A stretch of 64,000 nucleotides of DNA from Hawksworthiomyces lignivorus (GCA_002917075.1 NTMA01000082.1:1-64000), one strand, 5' to 3'; shown: positions 23,109-33,907, numbered from the stretch's first letter. The notes: generated by a model not told the origin, from the letters alone. Program-made: numbers and translations.

Positions 23109-24062
23109 ATGGGGAGCAGCAAGGGGCTCCCATCATTTACGAAGATGGCAGCCATGTCTTACTCAATTTTGTTACCTCTGATAGTTTTCAATATCGCGGC
23201 TCAGGTCTACGCCGACGACCAGGTCAATATCCAATCGATACCGAAATGTGGCTGGTCCGGCTGCTTTCCATATCATTCATCGGCTATTGGGTGTTCATCG
23301 ATGTCGAGAGACTGCTTCTGCGGAGCCTTGGCACCCGTCAACTGCACCGCGTCGAACTGCACGGGAAGCGACTGGTATGCGGTCGAGGACTGGTATGATG
23401 CGCAGTGTGGGAATCCTCCAAACGTCACCCTCGAAGGGATGCCCGAATGTTCGCGGAGCTGCATCAGGGAAGCCTTCTTGCCACAATACTGCCAAGCGGA
23501 GCTGACAAGAAATTGTTTTTGCCGATGGGAGTCAGTGTTCATGGGCCTGACCTCCTGCCTTACCGGTGGCTGTCAAGACACGGTCGATGAAGCCAACTCG
23601 ACACTCTTTGATTTCTACCGAGCGACATGCGTGTACTCGCCCACCCTGTCCGCAGCCGATGGAGGTGGGCTGCCGCCATCAGGTGACGAGGTTATCCAAG
23701 CTCCGAGCAGCTCGGTAGAAGACCTGGGCCTGAAAATTGGCTTGATTTCTGGTTTCCTCTCAATTTTTGGCGTTGGTATCAGTCTTACTGTCTGGTTCTT
23801 GAAGCCCAAAAAGCGCGTGAGTGGACACACCCTGCTTGCCAGCTACTCCTCACCCTCACTCGACCCCCCCTTCGCTCCTAAATATGTCCACTGCTTATTT
23901 ATCTTTTTTCCTCTTCCTGGTTAGGGCTCTTTATCCCTTCGTGAAATGTGCCTCAACTTCTTGAACCCTCCACCAGGGTATTCCCCACCACCAGAATATT
24001 CTCCACAACGAGATTATTCCACACGACGAGGTTATTCCTCGCGACGAGATTATTCCCTATGA
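23109..24062 (+). CDS. Tandem-CFEM-like membrane protein B with tyrosine-rich tail
   Basis: Exons 23109-23816 and 23925-24062 (GTGAGT...GGTTAG). The start is 23109, or the in-frame ATG at 23145, which gives a cleaner signal peptide (MAAMSYSILLPLIVFNIAAQ). Two cysteine-rich modules follow: IPKCGWSGC..DCFC and MPECSRSC..NCFC..RATC, matching the spacing in paralogue A. A membrane helix (LISGFLSIFGVGISLTVWFL) is followed by KPKKR. The second exon adds a short cytoplasmic tail of degenerate repeats: GYSPPPEYSPQRDYS, then RRGYSSRRDYS. Probably a surface receptor-like or haem-related protein; the tail suggests intracellular contacts. Without the splice the frame would end in an unrelated stretch, so I prefer the two-exon model. 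Confidence 0.8.
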
Positions 24063-25518
24063 AAAGGGCTTCGCAGACCTGGGCACAGGCTGAGGTACGG
24101 CAAAAGGATCTCTTCGGTGTCCCCAACACTCCTGAAAGAGCCTTACTGGCTGGGCGAAAAAAAAAAATAAAAAAATAAAAAAAGGCGGCAAATAAGTGGA
24201 GCTCTGTCCGAAAAGAAACATTGTGACCAAAGAGCCGCAATTTGAGCTGCGGTTCTACGAATTAACTCCTCCCGTGTCCCCACCATCTCGTTTTTGTACA
24301 AAGTATAGAATGAACTATATTGATGGGAACCCAACTTGCAAATCAGATACGACGACACACAATTTAACGCAGCATGTGGCGCTGTCACACGCCACCCCAA
24401 AAAAGGTAGAATAAGAGAACGCACAGATTCAGAATTTGCGCATCAAAATTTGGTGCCCAGCTGCGCAGTACTTTTTTCTAGAGCCATATCATGTAATCAT
24501 ATTATAAGCCTCAGAAATTGTACCACGGAACGAAGCCGTCACTGGCTGCCGCTCACTCCAGATGCATGCTTATGTACCTATCAACATAGCTGATACTGTC
24601 TCCATTTGTGCTGTATTTAATGATTATATACTTAGAGTAGCAAAAGAGACAAAAGGCTGGAACGCCTGACCTTGAAGCAACTTCGCAGCACCAATCAGCC
24701 TTGTAGTTTGCTTAAATACTACAATATCTGTATCTGCCAGACAGTCTCTCCGCTTCTACGATACGTACAAATGGTCCGTTATCTACTGTTATAAAACAGC
24801 TATAAGAGCTGCTCCACAATTATTCTATTGCCGAACTCTTCTATGTGGCGTATTGACTTGAAACTTGAGATTCGATTATTGGCTGACCGATGATACAACG
24901 TCATTATCTGACTGTAGGGGCGTAAGTTCAGCTGGATGCAATGGCCAGCCTGAGAAGGACTCTAACCGAAAGCTCTAGTTATAAGCATACAAACTAACCT
25001 TGCAACGCCCCACTTATTTGGATTTTGCGTTCGCTGCACCACCACTGAAAACGTAAAAGATGCCGAGAAAGAGAGACTCTCGCGAAGGCGCCAGGCCCCA
25101 GTTCTCCTGGCTGAAAAAGGGATCAGTGAAGGCCAGGTAGGGCCGGTGGGCCGGTGGTAACCTCTAGCCCTGGGCGCGCTCTGGGCCACCTGCGATGCTG
25201 GAAGCACATGACCGACTATTAATTACATAATAATTATCATGTGATTATCTTTACCGCCTATCGGAAACATGCATGAAGCTGTTTATTTCATGCACTCTTT
25301 TATTAGCATATCAATCTACAATAATTTTTGCCGCTTCCAGCAAATCCGCCTCTGCATTGCGGTGCTTGCTTTTGTCTCTTCTGGCGCACATATCTTCCGT
25401 TCTTTTCTTTATTTACTGCGGCCGGCATTGAGAGTACCTGTATCAAGGCAGGGAACTAAGAACTCTGAGCGCTTTTTTTTTTGTCGGCAGCACATACAGA
25501 GCGAAACACGCGCGCGCC
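24063..25518. other. Intergenic, right edge of accessory block
   Basis: No gene supported. A-rich low-complexity at 24158-24184. The second copy of the dispersed repeat lies at 25237-25336, just before PRP17. Confidence 0.55.
25237..25336 (+). repeat. Dispersed direct repeat, copy 2
   Basis: Same orientation as the copy at 6621. Identical blocks 25237-25259 and 25279-25294 keep exactly the same 19-base spacing. Similarity fades by about 25325. Upstream CACATGACCGAC also resembles CACATGATGGAC before copy 1. Confidence 0.75.
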
Positions 25519-27204
25519 ATGGCCGACTTTGGCGACTACCCGCCCAACATGGCGCCGCAGGACGCGCTCGTGGTGCGAGCGCAGACGACGGCCAACCACG
25601 CAGTGGTGCCGTACTCGGCCGAGGACATGGCGCGGCCGACGCTGGGGCCGGTGAACCCGTTCCGCAAGAACAACGACAGCAACACCACCGGCGGTGACCT
25701 GGCGGGCCAGAAGCGCAAGAACGTGCTGTCGGGCACGGCGACGGAGGCGTTTCTGAGCGAGCACGCGTTCCGCAGCAAGCACCGGGCGGTGGAGCGGCGG
25801 GGCGGGCCCGCGCGGGCGGCGCTGACGGGGCGCGAGGTCAAGGCGCAGAACGCGGCGGTGCGGGCGGGCCGCGAGGCCAAGGGCAGCGCGACCATTGCGG
25901 ACGGCGACGGCGCGTACGTGGGGCCGTGGGCGCGGCACCAGCGCAAGGCGGTGTACGACGAGTACGACGAGGACGAGATAGAGGGGGGGGAGCCACTGGG
26001 GAGCGGCGAGGAGTACGAGATCGTCGAGGAAGAGGAGGAAGGGGACGAGGACGTGGTGGAGAGCGGCACGGTGCTGGCGGCGCCGGCGGCGGCGCTGGCG
26101 CGGCGCAAGGAGGTGGAGGCGGCGGGCGACGAGTCGACGGCGTTCTTGGGCAGCGAGGAGCGCGACTACCAGGGCCGCACGTACATGCACGTGCCGCAGG
26201 ACCTGGACGTGGACCTGCGCAAGGAGGTGGGCGGCATCACCAACTACATCCCGCGCAAGCTGGTGCACACGTGGAAGAGCGCCGTGGCGGGCGGGTCGGG
26301 GGCGGGTACGGCGGCGGCGGCCGTCACGGCGCTGCGCCTGTTCCCGCAGTCGGGCCACCTGCTGCTGAGCGGCACCGCCGACAGCACCGTGCGCATCTGG
26401 GACGTGTACCACGGGCGCGAGCTGCTGCGCGCGTACACGGGCCACACGCGGGCCATCACGGACCTGTCGTTCAGCCGCGACGGCACGCGCTTCGTGTCCG
26501 GGTCGCACGACCGCTGGATGAAGCTGTGGGATACGGAGACGGGCGCGTGCCTCAACCGGTTCCGCACGGGCAAGACGCCGCACTGCCTCGTGTTCAACCC
26601 GGGCACGGAGGCGCCGCACGAGTTCCTGTCCGGCATGTCCAACAACAAGATTTTGCAGTGGGACACGCGCGCCGGCGACAACACGCCCGTGCAGGACTAC
26701 GACCACCACCTGGCGGCGGTCAACACGCTGACGTTTGTGGACGAGTGCCGGCGGTTCATGAGCACGTCCGACGACAAGTCGCTGCGCGTGTGGGACTACA
26801 ACATCCCCGTGCCCATCAGCTACACCAGCGAGCCGTGGATGTACCCGCTGACGCGCGCGGCGGCCCACCCGTCGCACAAGTACGTGGCCTACCAGTCGGG
26901 CGACAACCAGGTGCTCGTCTACGCCGCCCGCGACAAGTACCGCCAGAACCGCAAGAAGGCCTTCAAGGGCCACAACAACGCCGGCACCGCCGTCGGCCTC
27001 GACATCAGCCCCGACGGCCAGTTCCTCGCCTCGGGCGACACCTCGGGCTTCGTCTGCTTCTTCGACTGGAAGACGTGCAAGATGTACGAGAAGCTCAAGG
27101 CCGACGCCTCGGGCGGCGCCATCAACCACGTGCTGTGGCACCCGCAGGAGACGAGCAAGGTGGTGACGGCCGGCACGCAGGGCGACATCAAGTTCTGGGA
27201 CTAG
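25519..27204 (+). CDS. prp17: Pre-mRNA splicing factor PRP17/CDC40 (WD40)
   Basis: Second-step spliceosome factor, acting in the nucleus. Intronless, 561 aa, very GC-rich. The N-terminal half has the family features VNPFRKNN, LSGTATEAFLSEHAFRSKHR and RDYQGRTYMHVPQDLDVDL, followed by the link into the propeller (KLVHTWKSA). Seven WD40 blades start near residue 265: TADSTVRIWDVYHG, GSHDRWMKLWDTETG, ILQWDTRAGD, TSDDKSLRVWDYNIP, and a final TAGTQGDIKFWD that ends the protein. Length and domain order match CDC40. A small acidic/Gly expansion lies at about 145-185. The long frames on the opposite strand (up to 588 codons) and in other frames are composition shadows. Confidence 0.95.
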   Translation: MADFGDYPPNMAPQDALVVRAQTTANHAVVPYSAEDMARPTLGPVNPFRKNNDSNTTGGDLAGQKRKNVLSGTATEAFLSEHAFRSKHRAVERRGGPARAALTGREVKAQNAAVRAGREAKGSATIADGDGAYVGPWARHQRKAVYDEYDEDEIEGGEPLGSGEEYEIVEEEEEGDEDVVESGTVLAAPAAALARRKEVEAAGDESTAFLGSEERDYQGRTYMHVPQDLDVDLRKEVGGITNYIPRKLVHTWKSAVAGGSGAGTAAAAVTALRLFPQSGHLLLSGTADSTVRIWDVYHGRELLRAYTGHTRAITDLSFSRDGTRFVSGSHDRWMKLWDTETGACLNRFRTGKTPHCLVFNPGTEAPHEFLSGMSNNKILQWDTRAGDNTPVQDYDHHLAAVNTLTFVDECRRFMSTSDDKSLRVWDYNIPVPISYTSEPWMYPLTRAAAHPSHKYVAYQSGDNQVLVYAARDKYRQNRKKAFKGHNNAGTAVGLDISPDGQFLASGDTSGFVCFFDWKTCKMYEKLKADASGGAINHVLWHPQETSKVVTAGTQGDIKFWD

Positions 27205-27245
27205 AAGAGAGGGGGGAGACAACGAGGAAAGAAAGCTTGTGTGTG

Positions 27246-27282
<37 letters not shown>

Positions 27283-27737
27283 TTTGCATGTCTCTGGCGT
27301 TCAGGCTCTAGCGGGAAAAGGGTATTCTAAAACGGAGGGAAAACACTGCGAGAATATACCATTGTACAGCGGCCACATCATGCCTGTACTGTCTTTTTTT
27401 TTCTTGATTGTGATTCTGTTGTGCCTCAAGTGCCTCTATCTGCGGCTATGATGAAACAAGGTGAAGAAGATATGTTCGTGTGAATCCCGCCGCCGCTCCT
27501 TTTTGATTTTCTCTACAGATACGTATGAATAGTTTTTGTTTATTTAACACGCCCTAGATCATCGCGAAAACACATCCAGCCAGCAAAAAAACAGTCCCCA
27601 TGAACACCAACCAGACGCTCTATTGCAAAGGGAAAAAGAAAGGAAACTAAAAAAGGGCAAAAGAGGATATAGACAATGAGAGAAAAATTAAGACAAGAGG
27701 GTGGAAACGGGCCAAAAGAGAGAGAGGACCAAAAGAT
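27205..27737. other. Convergent 3' regions of PRP17 and ILV1
   Basis: No gene. Holds the GT microsatellite and A-rich 3' UTR sequence on both strands. Confidence 0.6.
27252..27279 (+). repeat. (TG)n microsatellite
   Basis: About 14 uninterrupted TG units just after the PRP17 stop, within the likely 3' UTR. Confidence 0.9.
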
Positions 27738-29638
27738 CTAGGTCCGCAGGAAGGTCTTGAAGACGCTGCTCTGGGTGCAGTCGACCCAGGGGTAGCCGAT
27801 GGCGCGGAGGTATTCCTCGAGCTCGGCGACCTCTGCGCTGGGGCACTGGATGCCGGCGAGGACGTTGCCGATGTCGCCGCCCTCGTTGCGGTACTGGAAG
27901 AGGCTGATGTTGTATTTGGGGCGGAGGGTGGCGAGGAACTTGTCGAGGGCGCCGGGGCGCTCGGGGAAGTGGAACATGTAGAGGCGCTCGTCGGCGACGT
28001 CGGCGCGGCCGCCCATGAGGTAGCGGACGTGGGTCTTTGCGAGCTCGTCGCCGGAGAGGTCGGTGGGGCGGGTGTCGGGCAGGGCGGCGATGCGGGCGAG
28101 CAGGCTGTCGAGCTGGTGGGCGCGCTGGGCGGCGGGGGCGGTGAGGGAGAGGCCGAGCAGGACGTTGGCCTCGGCGGGGGAGGCGTAGCGGTAGCTGAAC
28201 TCGGTGACAGAGTGGGGCATGATGGCGTCGACGAGGGCGGCGAAGGCGCCGGGCTGCTCGGGGATGCGGACGGCCAGGAGGGCCTCCTTGCCCTCGCCGA
28301 GGGTGGCGCGCTCGGCGACGAAGCGCAGGCGGTCAAAGTTCATGTTGGCGCCGCTGGTGATGGCGACGAGGCCGCGGTTCGGGTCGGACGACGGGTGGCT
28401 GGCGACGTATTTTTTGAGCCCCGCGAGCGCCAGCGCCCCCGCCGGCTCCACGATGGACCGCGTGTCCTCGAAGACGTCCTTGATGGCGGCGCACGTCTCG
28501 TCGGTCGACACGAGGATGACGTCGTCGACGACCTCCTGGCAGATGCGGAACGTCTCCTCGCCGACCGTCTTGACGGCGGCGCCGTCGGCGAACAGGCCGA
28601 CCTCGTCGAGGACGACGCGCTCGCCCTTGGCGAGCGACCGCGCCATGGCGCTCGCGTCGTGCGCCTCGACGCCGATGATCTTGACGTGCGGCGCGATGCG
28701 CTTCACATAGACGCCGATGCCCGCGATCAGGCCGCCGCCGCCCACGCAGCAGAAGATGGCCTCGAGCCGCTGGATGTTGGTCTGGCGCAGCAGCTCCATG
28801 CCGATGGTGCCCTGGCCGGCGATGACGTAGGGGTCGTCAAAGGGCGGGATGTCGATCAGGCCGTCCTGGGCCACGCGCCGCGCGCACTCGGCCTTGGCCG
28901 CGTCAAAGTCGGCCCCGTGCAGCACCACGTGGCCGCCCATGCGCGCGACGTTCTTGTGCTTGATGCTCGGCGTGCCCTCGGGCATCACGATCGTCGCCGG
29001 GATCTTGAGCTTGCGCGCCGAGTACGCCACCCCCTGCGCGTGGTTGCCCGCCGAGCACGCCACCACCCCGCGCCACGACGCCGCCGGGTCCAGGTGCGCC
29101 ATCTTGTTGTACGCGCCCCGCAGCTTGAAGCTGAACACGGGCTGCTCGTCCTCGCGCTTCAGCAGCACGTTGCACTCGAGCCGGTTGCTCAGGTTGACCG
29201 CGTGGCTGAGCGTCGTCTCCTTGCATACCTCGTAGACGCGGGACGTTAAGATGAGGCGGAGGTACTAGTCACGAAGAAGTGAGGCAGTGTCAGTGACCGA
29301 GACAGAAGCCGGTCAGGCAGAAAGAGGAAGCAGGAAGAAGTAGAAACAGAAATCAGAGAGATAGGAAGAAACAGGCCGTCTGATAAGACGAAACTCACAT
29401 CTGGGTTGCCATTGGGCAGGATGAACTCTTCAGGGACCAGCTTGCGGATGCGGGCCGACTTCTCGTCGACCACTGGAGTCAGCTCCGAGACAGATTCGGT
29501 CAATGACAGACCAGACATGCTGGGCGTCATGACCGGGTGCGACTGGGCGTCACCGTTGCTGTGCGGAGTGGACGAGCCATTGGTGGTGCCATTGGCAGTG
29601 GTAGTTGAGTCTAGCCTGTCCTCTGTTGCAGCAGGCAT
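27738..29638 (-). CDS. ILV1: Threonine deaminase (threonine ammonia-lyase, biosynthetic)
   Basis: PLP enzyme that converts threonine to 2-oxobutyrate, the first and isoleucine-inhibited step of isoleucine synthesis. Exons 29638-29399 and 29264-27738 (GTGAGT...ACTAG) give 588 aa. Exon 2 holds [19 protein letters not shown], the PLP lysine in [26 protein letters not shown], the phosphate-binding [10 protein letters not shown] and ITSGAN. The C-terminal regulatory part has two ACT-like repeats: [18 protein letters not shown] and [18 protein letters not shown]. The annotated N-terminus ([17 protein letters not shown]) is Ser/Thr-rich and not an obvious mitochondrial presequence. An in-frame ATG at 29803 would add 55 mostly hydrophobic residues. 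A Gcn4/CPC1-like TGACTC half-site (minus strand) is at 29751-29756. Confidence 0.95.
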
Positions 29639-30402
29639 GTTGGCAAGATGTGTAGATATGTGTTTCTCGAGAAAAGAAAACGTAAAAAAGAAAAAGAGCG
29701 CAGTGAAGGAGAGGGATAGGGGAGGCAAAAAGAAGACGGAAGTGGTATAAGAGTCACCGCCGAAAAGCTCTAAAGAAAAAAAAAAAAAATTATTAGTAGC
29801 CATTGGCTAATACAGGCTACTGGCTGCTGGCTAGGCGCTATTGGTTACTAGCTAGAGGCCACTGACTACCAACTTATTACTGAACATTCCGTAGTTAGTG
29901 CTGCGATAAAAAATCGCTAGCGGGGTTTGCTCCCCTGCAGGCGGCTCTTATCAGTGGCTGGCCATTGGGCGATAGTGACAGATAGCGGGGTATAAGGTCC
30001 ATAATACGTACATACGACATAGTATGCGCAAGGACATGGGACTTCTATAGCTGGTGCTTTTATAGGGCGTCTAGAAGTACTCTCGGTACTGTACGCTGTA
30101 CCAAGCTCTTTTTACAGCGGAGCAGCAGCAGAGGCCGACCCCACTGCGTCCGCTGTAGTTGTGCGACCTTACTATGTAATAGCGCGCTATTGGCTGCCGT
30201 AGGCGAAAAACGAATGTCGAATGATCTCGAGCTTCACTTCAGACTTGCACCTCAAACTCCAACGTCTTTGTCTCTTCGCCCGAGCATCAACGTTTGGTCT
30301 CCCTCTGCCTCTCAACAGCGATCTGGCATCGACCCGGTCGACCATCCGCACAATCGAAATTCATTCTCGCTTGTTACATTGACTGCCGCAGTCCCATCCA
30401 CC
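29639..30402. promoter_or_regulatory. Divergent promoter region ILV1 / RCF1
   Basis: 763 bp. Possible CPC1/Gcn4 half-site at 29751-29756. Around 29798-29850 GGCTA/GGCTGC motifs recur imperfectly (TTGGCTAAT, CTGGCTGCTGGC). No gene. Confidence 0.45.
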
Positions 30403-31197
30403 ATGTCGGACAGACCGCTCTCAGAGCAACCCATGCCGTCGTCGTTTGACGATGTCGAGTGAGTTCACTGTCTCAGATCCAGCTTTCCAACTTATAGTAG
30501 TGTTGCTAACACTTTATCTCCCCTTTTCAGAGAATACAAGGAGTCGGCGCTGCAGAAGGTGACGCGCAAGATGGTAAAGGAGCCGCTGATCCCGCTGGGC
30601 TGTCTGCTGACGGTGGCGGCCTTCACCAACGCGTACCGCGCGATGCGCAAGGGCGACCACAACCAGGTGCAGCGCATGTTCCGCGCGCGCGTGCTGGCCC
30701 AGGGCTTCACCGTGCTGGCCATGGTCGCCGGCGGCGTCTACTACGGCGAGGAGCGCCACAAGGAGCGCGAGCTCTGGAAGATCCAGCAGGCCCAGCGCGA
30801 CGAGGAGAAGCGCCTGCGCTGGGTCCAGGAGCTCGAGGCCCGCGATGCCGAGGACCGCGCCATGCGCGAGCGCATTGCCGCCCGCCGCGAGCAGAAGGCC
30901 GAGGCCCGCAAGGCCAAGGCCGCGGCAGAGAGCGGCGAGGCTGCTGCGGCAGCTCCGGCAGACGGCAGCAAGGCTGGATCGTCGGTTCTGGGCTCCCTCG
31001 GAGGCTGGTTTGGCGGCAGCGGCAGCGCAAAGAATGACGGGGAGCCGGCACAGCTAGCACCACCACCAACACCACCGGCAGCCGCCAAGGAAAAGAACAA
31101 CGCCAAGGGCACCAGCACGCTGAGCACGCTGGGCGACCTGTTCGGCAAGAAGGGTGCTGCGTCCGCCGAGGACAAGGCCGACAGCGAGAAGAAATAA
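30403..31197 (+). CDS. rcf1: Respiratory supercomplex factor 1 (HIG1 domain)
   Basis: Mitochondrial inner-membrane protein that helps cytochrome c oxidase assemble into supercomplexes. Exons 30403-30458 and 30531-31197 (GTGAGT...TTTCAG) give 240 aa. The HIG1 domain (~25-105) shows KEPLIPLGCLLTVAAFTNAY, the QRMFRARVLAQGFTV signature of the family and a second helix (AMVAGGVYYG). A long charged coiled coil follows (ERELWKIQQAQRDEEKRLRW), then an Ala/Gly/Ser-rich tail typical of filamentous-fungal RCF1 and longer than in yeast. The start MSDRPLSEQPMPSSFDDVE fits; upstream open frame without splice is not needed. Confidence 0.93.
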
Positions 31198-31650
31198 AGA
31201 AGTACAGCGGACAGCTACGGTGATGGCTACGCTAAAAGAAGTTTTGTCTTGATACGATCGGAAAACAGATTGGCATATGTGCGAGTGTAACTCTACTTTC
31301 TTTTTTTTCTCTTTCCTCTCTTCCGCCGCCCTTCGTGTCTTTGCCCAGACACAACATGTACATAGATTGGCACGGCGGGACTGGGAGGGACGCATCATGT
31401 TGGGCCGGATCAAATAACTGGTAAGAGGGGAAAAAAAAGCAAATGGGTAAATTATTTTACGGACAGCTCTACTCAAAATATTTGGAAGAAAAAAAAAAGC
31501 CAAAACGATATATAAACGCCGAAAGCTTGCCTTATTAACCCTGTGTCTGTTCTTCAAAAAAAAAAACTCTGTCTTTTGCTGCGTCTTGCTCGACAGGACA
31601 CGGCAATCCATGTCGTAGGTGGTTTGGAATTAATTTCTTTCCTGTCTTTC
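31198..31650. other. Convergent 3' regions of RCF1 and RTC5
   Basis: A- and T-rich UTR-like sequence with poly(A)-like runs (31430, 31490, 31557). No gene. Confidence 0.6.
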
Positions 31651-33907
31651 CTACACCATACTGCCGCCGCTCCGGTTGCCCCCGACCAGGCCGGCCATCT
31701 CCAGCAGTGCCCGGTCCGCCTCGATGTCGCCCGTGCCGAGGTAGATGCGCCGGCGTGCCTCGGCCTCCCGCGCCTCCCACGCCCACCGCTCCGCCTGCGT
31801 CTGCGCCTCGGCGTCGCCGCCGCAGCCCCACACCTCGAGGGACTCGATCGCGAACCGCTCCTGGAAGCCGAAGGCGCGCCCCGCGCTCGCGTGGAATGCG
31901 CCGCCACCGCCTCCACTGCCACTCGCGCCCCTGTTTCCGTAGCCGAGGTCGTGCGTCAGCACGCCGAACTCGAGGTTGGCGTCGATCATCAGCGACAGCG
32001 GGCCCAGCGGCAGCACGCCCTCCGTCGCCGCCTGCAAGTGCTGCTGCTGCTGCTGCTTCTTCTGCGCCTTGACCGCCGTGCCCGTCGGCAGCGGGCATCC
32101 GAAGCCGATGCCGCCCGTGTGCTGGTTGGCTGCCGACGGCTTGACAAAGGTCACGTAGTCGCGGTTGAGCGTCGACGCCCCAAACACGTCGTGCGTCGGG
32201 CTCAGCTGGAACAGCACCGTGTCGCTGTCGCCAAAGCACTCGCGGTTCGTCAGCCGCCACGGCTGGCCCACGTACGCCCCAAAGATGAGCGTGTCGTCGT
32301 CATCGTCGTACGCGTCGCCGGTGGCCTTTTTGCCCCTGTGGATTTGCGCACCGTCTAGCCCGTGCCGTCCGTTCCCGTGAGGAAGCCTCCGCGGTGGCAG
32401 AGCCGCCGCAAACGCCGCCTCCGGTCCGCCGCGCGGCGAGTCGCTCAGCCGCGAGCCCTTTACTAAGAGGATCGTCGGCGCCCGCCAGTTGAATACCTTG
32501 GACTCGAAGGAGCCCATGGAGAAACCGTCGTCGTCACCCGAGTAGAGTGGGCGCAAGCGGTGAAAGAGGGACGAGCCAGGGAGGAAGAAAGAGAGTTGAG
32601 AAAGGATGCTAAAGTTCATGATGGTGTCTTCTGACTCTCGGAGGAGCAGTGGCGGCGGTGGAGGCGGCGGCTTTTCCAGGGCGGTGGCGGCGGCAGAAGA
32701 TTTTCTTCTGCGTCCCGGGCTGGCTGGCCCATTTGTTGTATTTGAATTCGCGTTTGAATTTGCAGCGGGATCGGTCGCGCTGTCTCTGCGGGTCACCCCA
32801 GGTTTCATCCGTGAGAGATCCAGGTTCTTGGAGAAGAGAAAGTGCTCAAAGAGCACGTTGAATCCGTCAAACAGGTAAGGGAAGCACACAGGGATGATGG
32901 CGTCAAAATGGGCGTACTTGATGCCCGGCGAGGTCTCGACGTCCAAAAAGGCCGCCAGGATGCACTCGGCCGTCGCGCGCAGGTGGGCGAGCGCTTTGCC
33001 CGTGAAGCGCTCGGCGTAGAGCGACGGCTGCTCCTGCGGACCCAGCGGTGCGATAAGAAGCAGCAGCATGAGGAGCTTGCGGAAGTTGTCCGCGGGGATG
33101 CGCGCCCCGTGCAGCGTCGTGGCTGCACCCTTTGGTCGCGTCGCGGCCGGCAGGGGGTTAGCATAGTCGAGGAACTCGAGAGCCGCCAGCGCAAGCTCGT
33201 CGTCGTCGTCGAGGTCGTCGTGCTCATATGTCACCTCGTCGTCGCCCGCGTCGTCCTCGTCGTCCACCGCTGTGTCGACGGCGAACCCGAGGGGCGTCTG
33301 CTTGCCTGCGTCTTCCGGTCCCGGCTTGCCCTTGTCCTCGCTCTGCTCCTTCTGCTCCACGTCCGTCACGAAGAGCTTCCGGTCGTGCACCGCCAGGCTC
33401 CTGAACAGCAGCGTGCGCCGGTCGGCAGCGCCGCGGGCCAGCACCCGCCGGTAGCGGTCCGTCAGCAGCGTCACGACGATGACGAGCTGCTCGAGACCCA
33501 GCACGGCCGGCGCTTCCGCGAGGAAGGGGAACGCGCCGAGATACGACACCATCTGGAACACTACGGGCGAAGCGCCCAGGATGTCGGGGATGGCGAGGAA
33601 GCGCACCACGGTGTCTTCCTTGAGATAGCGCAGCGTGTGCGTGTGCATCTCTCCCTGGCCGTCCGGTGCATCGCAGACTTCCTGCGTGCTGTCGGCAAGG
33701 CTCTTGAAGTTGTCCTTGAGAGAATACAGCTCGATGGACGAGAAGCTTTTCTGGGCGAAGCGGGTGGCCTAGTCGAAATAGCAGTCAGCATCCTGCTCCA
33801 TAAGTCTCCAGTCGTACGATACAAAAGAGAGGGCCTACCAGCTCTTTGACCAGCTCTTCGTGCGAGCGTGGCGGCGGCGGCGCCTGCGCCGACTGATCTT
33901 GTCCCAT
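31651..33907 (-). CDS. rtc5: RTC5-like TLDc-domain protein
   Basis: Member of the Restriction of Telomere Capping 5 family, whose yeast founder is a TLDc protein linked to the vacuolar V-ATPase. Exons 33907-33839 and 33768-31651 (GTAGGC...GACTAG) give 728 aa. The N-terminus is MGQDQSAQ, with Gly-2 and Ser-6 as in N-myristoylation signals. The first half holds FAQKSFSSIELYSLKDNFKSLA and helical Leu-rich segments. The TLDc part (~385-700) shows VFNWRAPTILLVKG, IFGAYVGQPWR, DSDTVLFQLSPTHDVF, GIGFGCPLP, the lead SLMIDANLEFGVL and FAIESLEVWGCGG. A Q5 run and a Gly-rich loop interrupt it. The name reflects yeast history; the vacuolar role is known from yeast, not shown here. Confidence 0.9.

Noticed and set aside
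6621..25336. Interpreting the 18.6-kb block as a Starship giant transposon
   Set aside because: No DUF3435 tyrosine recombinase at either edge and no clear target-site duplication; the direct repeats alone do not show this.
25456..27222. 588-codon open frame opposite PRP17, plus a 461-codon frame in another plus frame
   Set aside because: The sequence is extremely GC-rich at third positions, which removes stops on the other strand and frames. The translations are Arg/Val/His/Ala-rich without domains, and PRP17 is unambiguous.
27969..29249. 426-codon plus-strand frame opposite ILV1
   Set aside because: Same composition effect; low-complexity Val/Gly/Asp/Arg product against a clear threonine deaminase.
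29751..29756. TGACTC as a proven CPC1/Gcn4 site for ILV1
   Set aside because: Six-base half-site only; plausible for an amino-acid gene but too short to claim as a separate feature.
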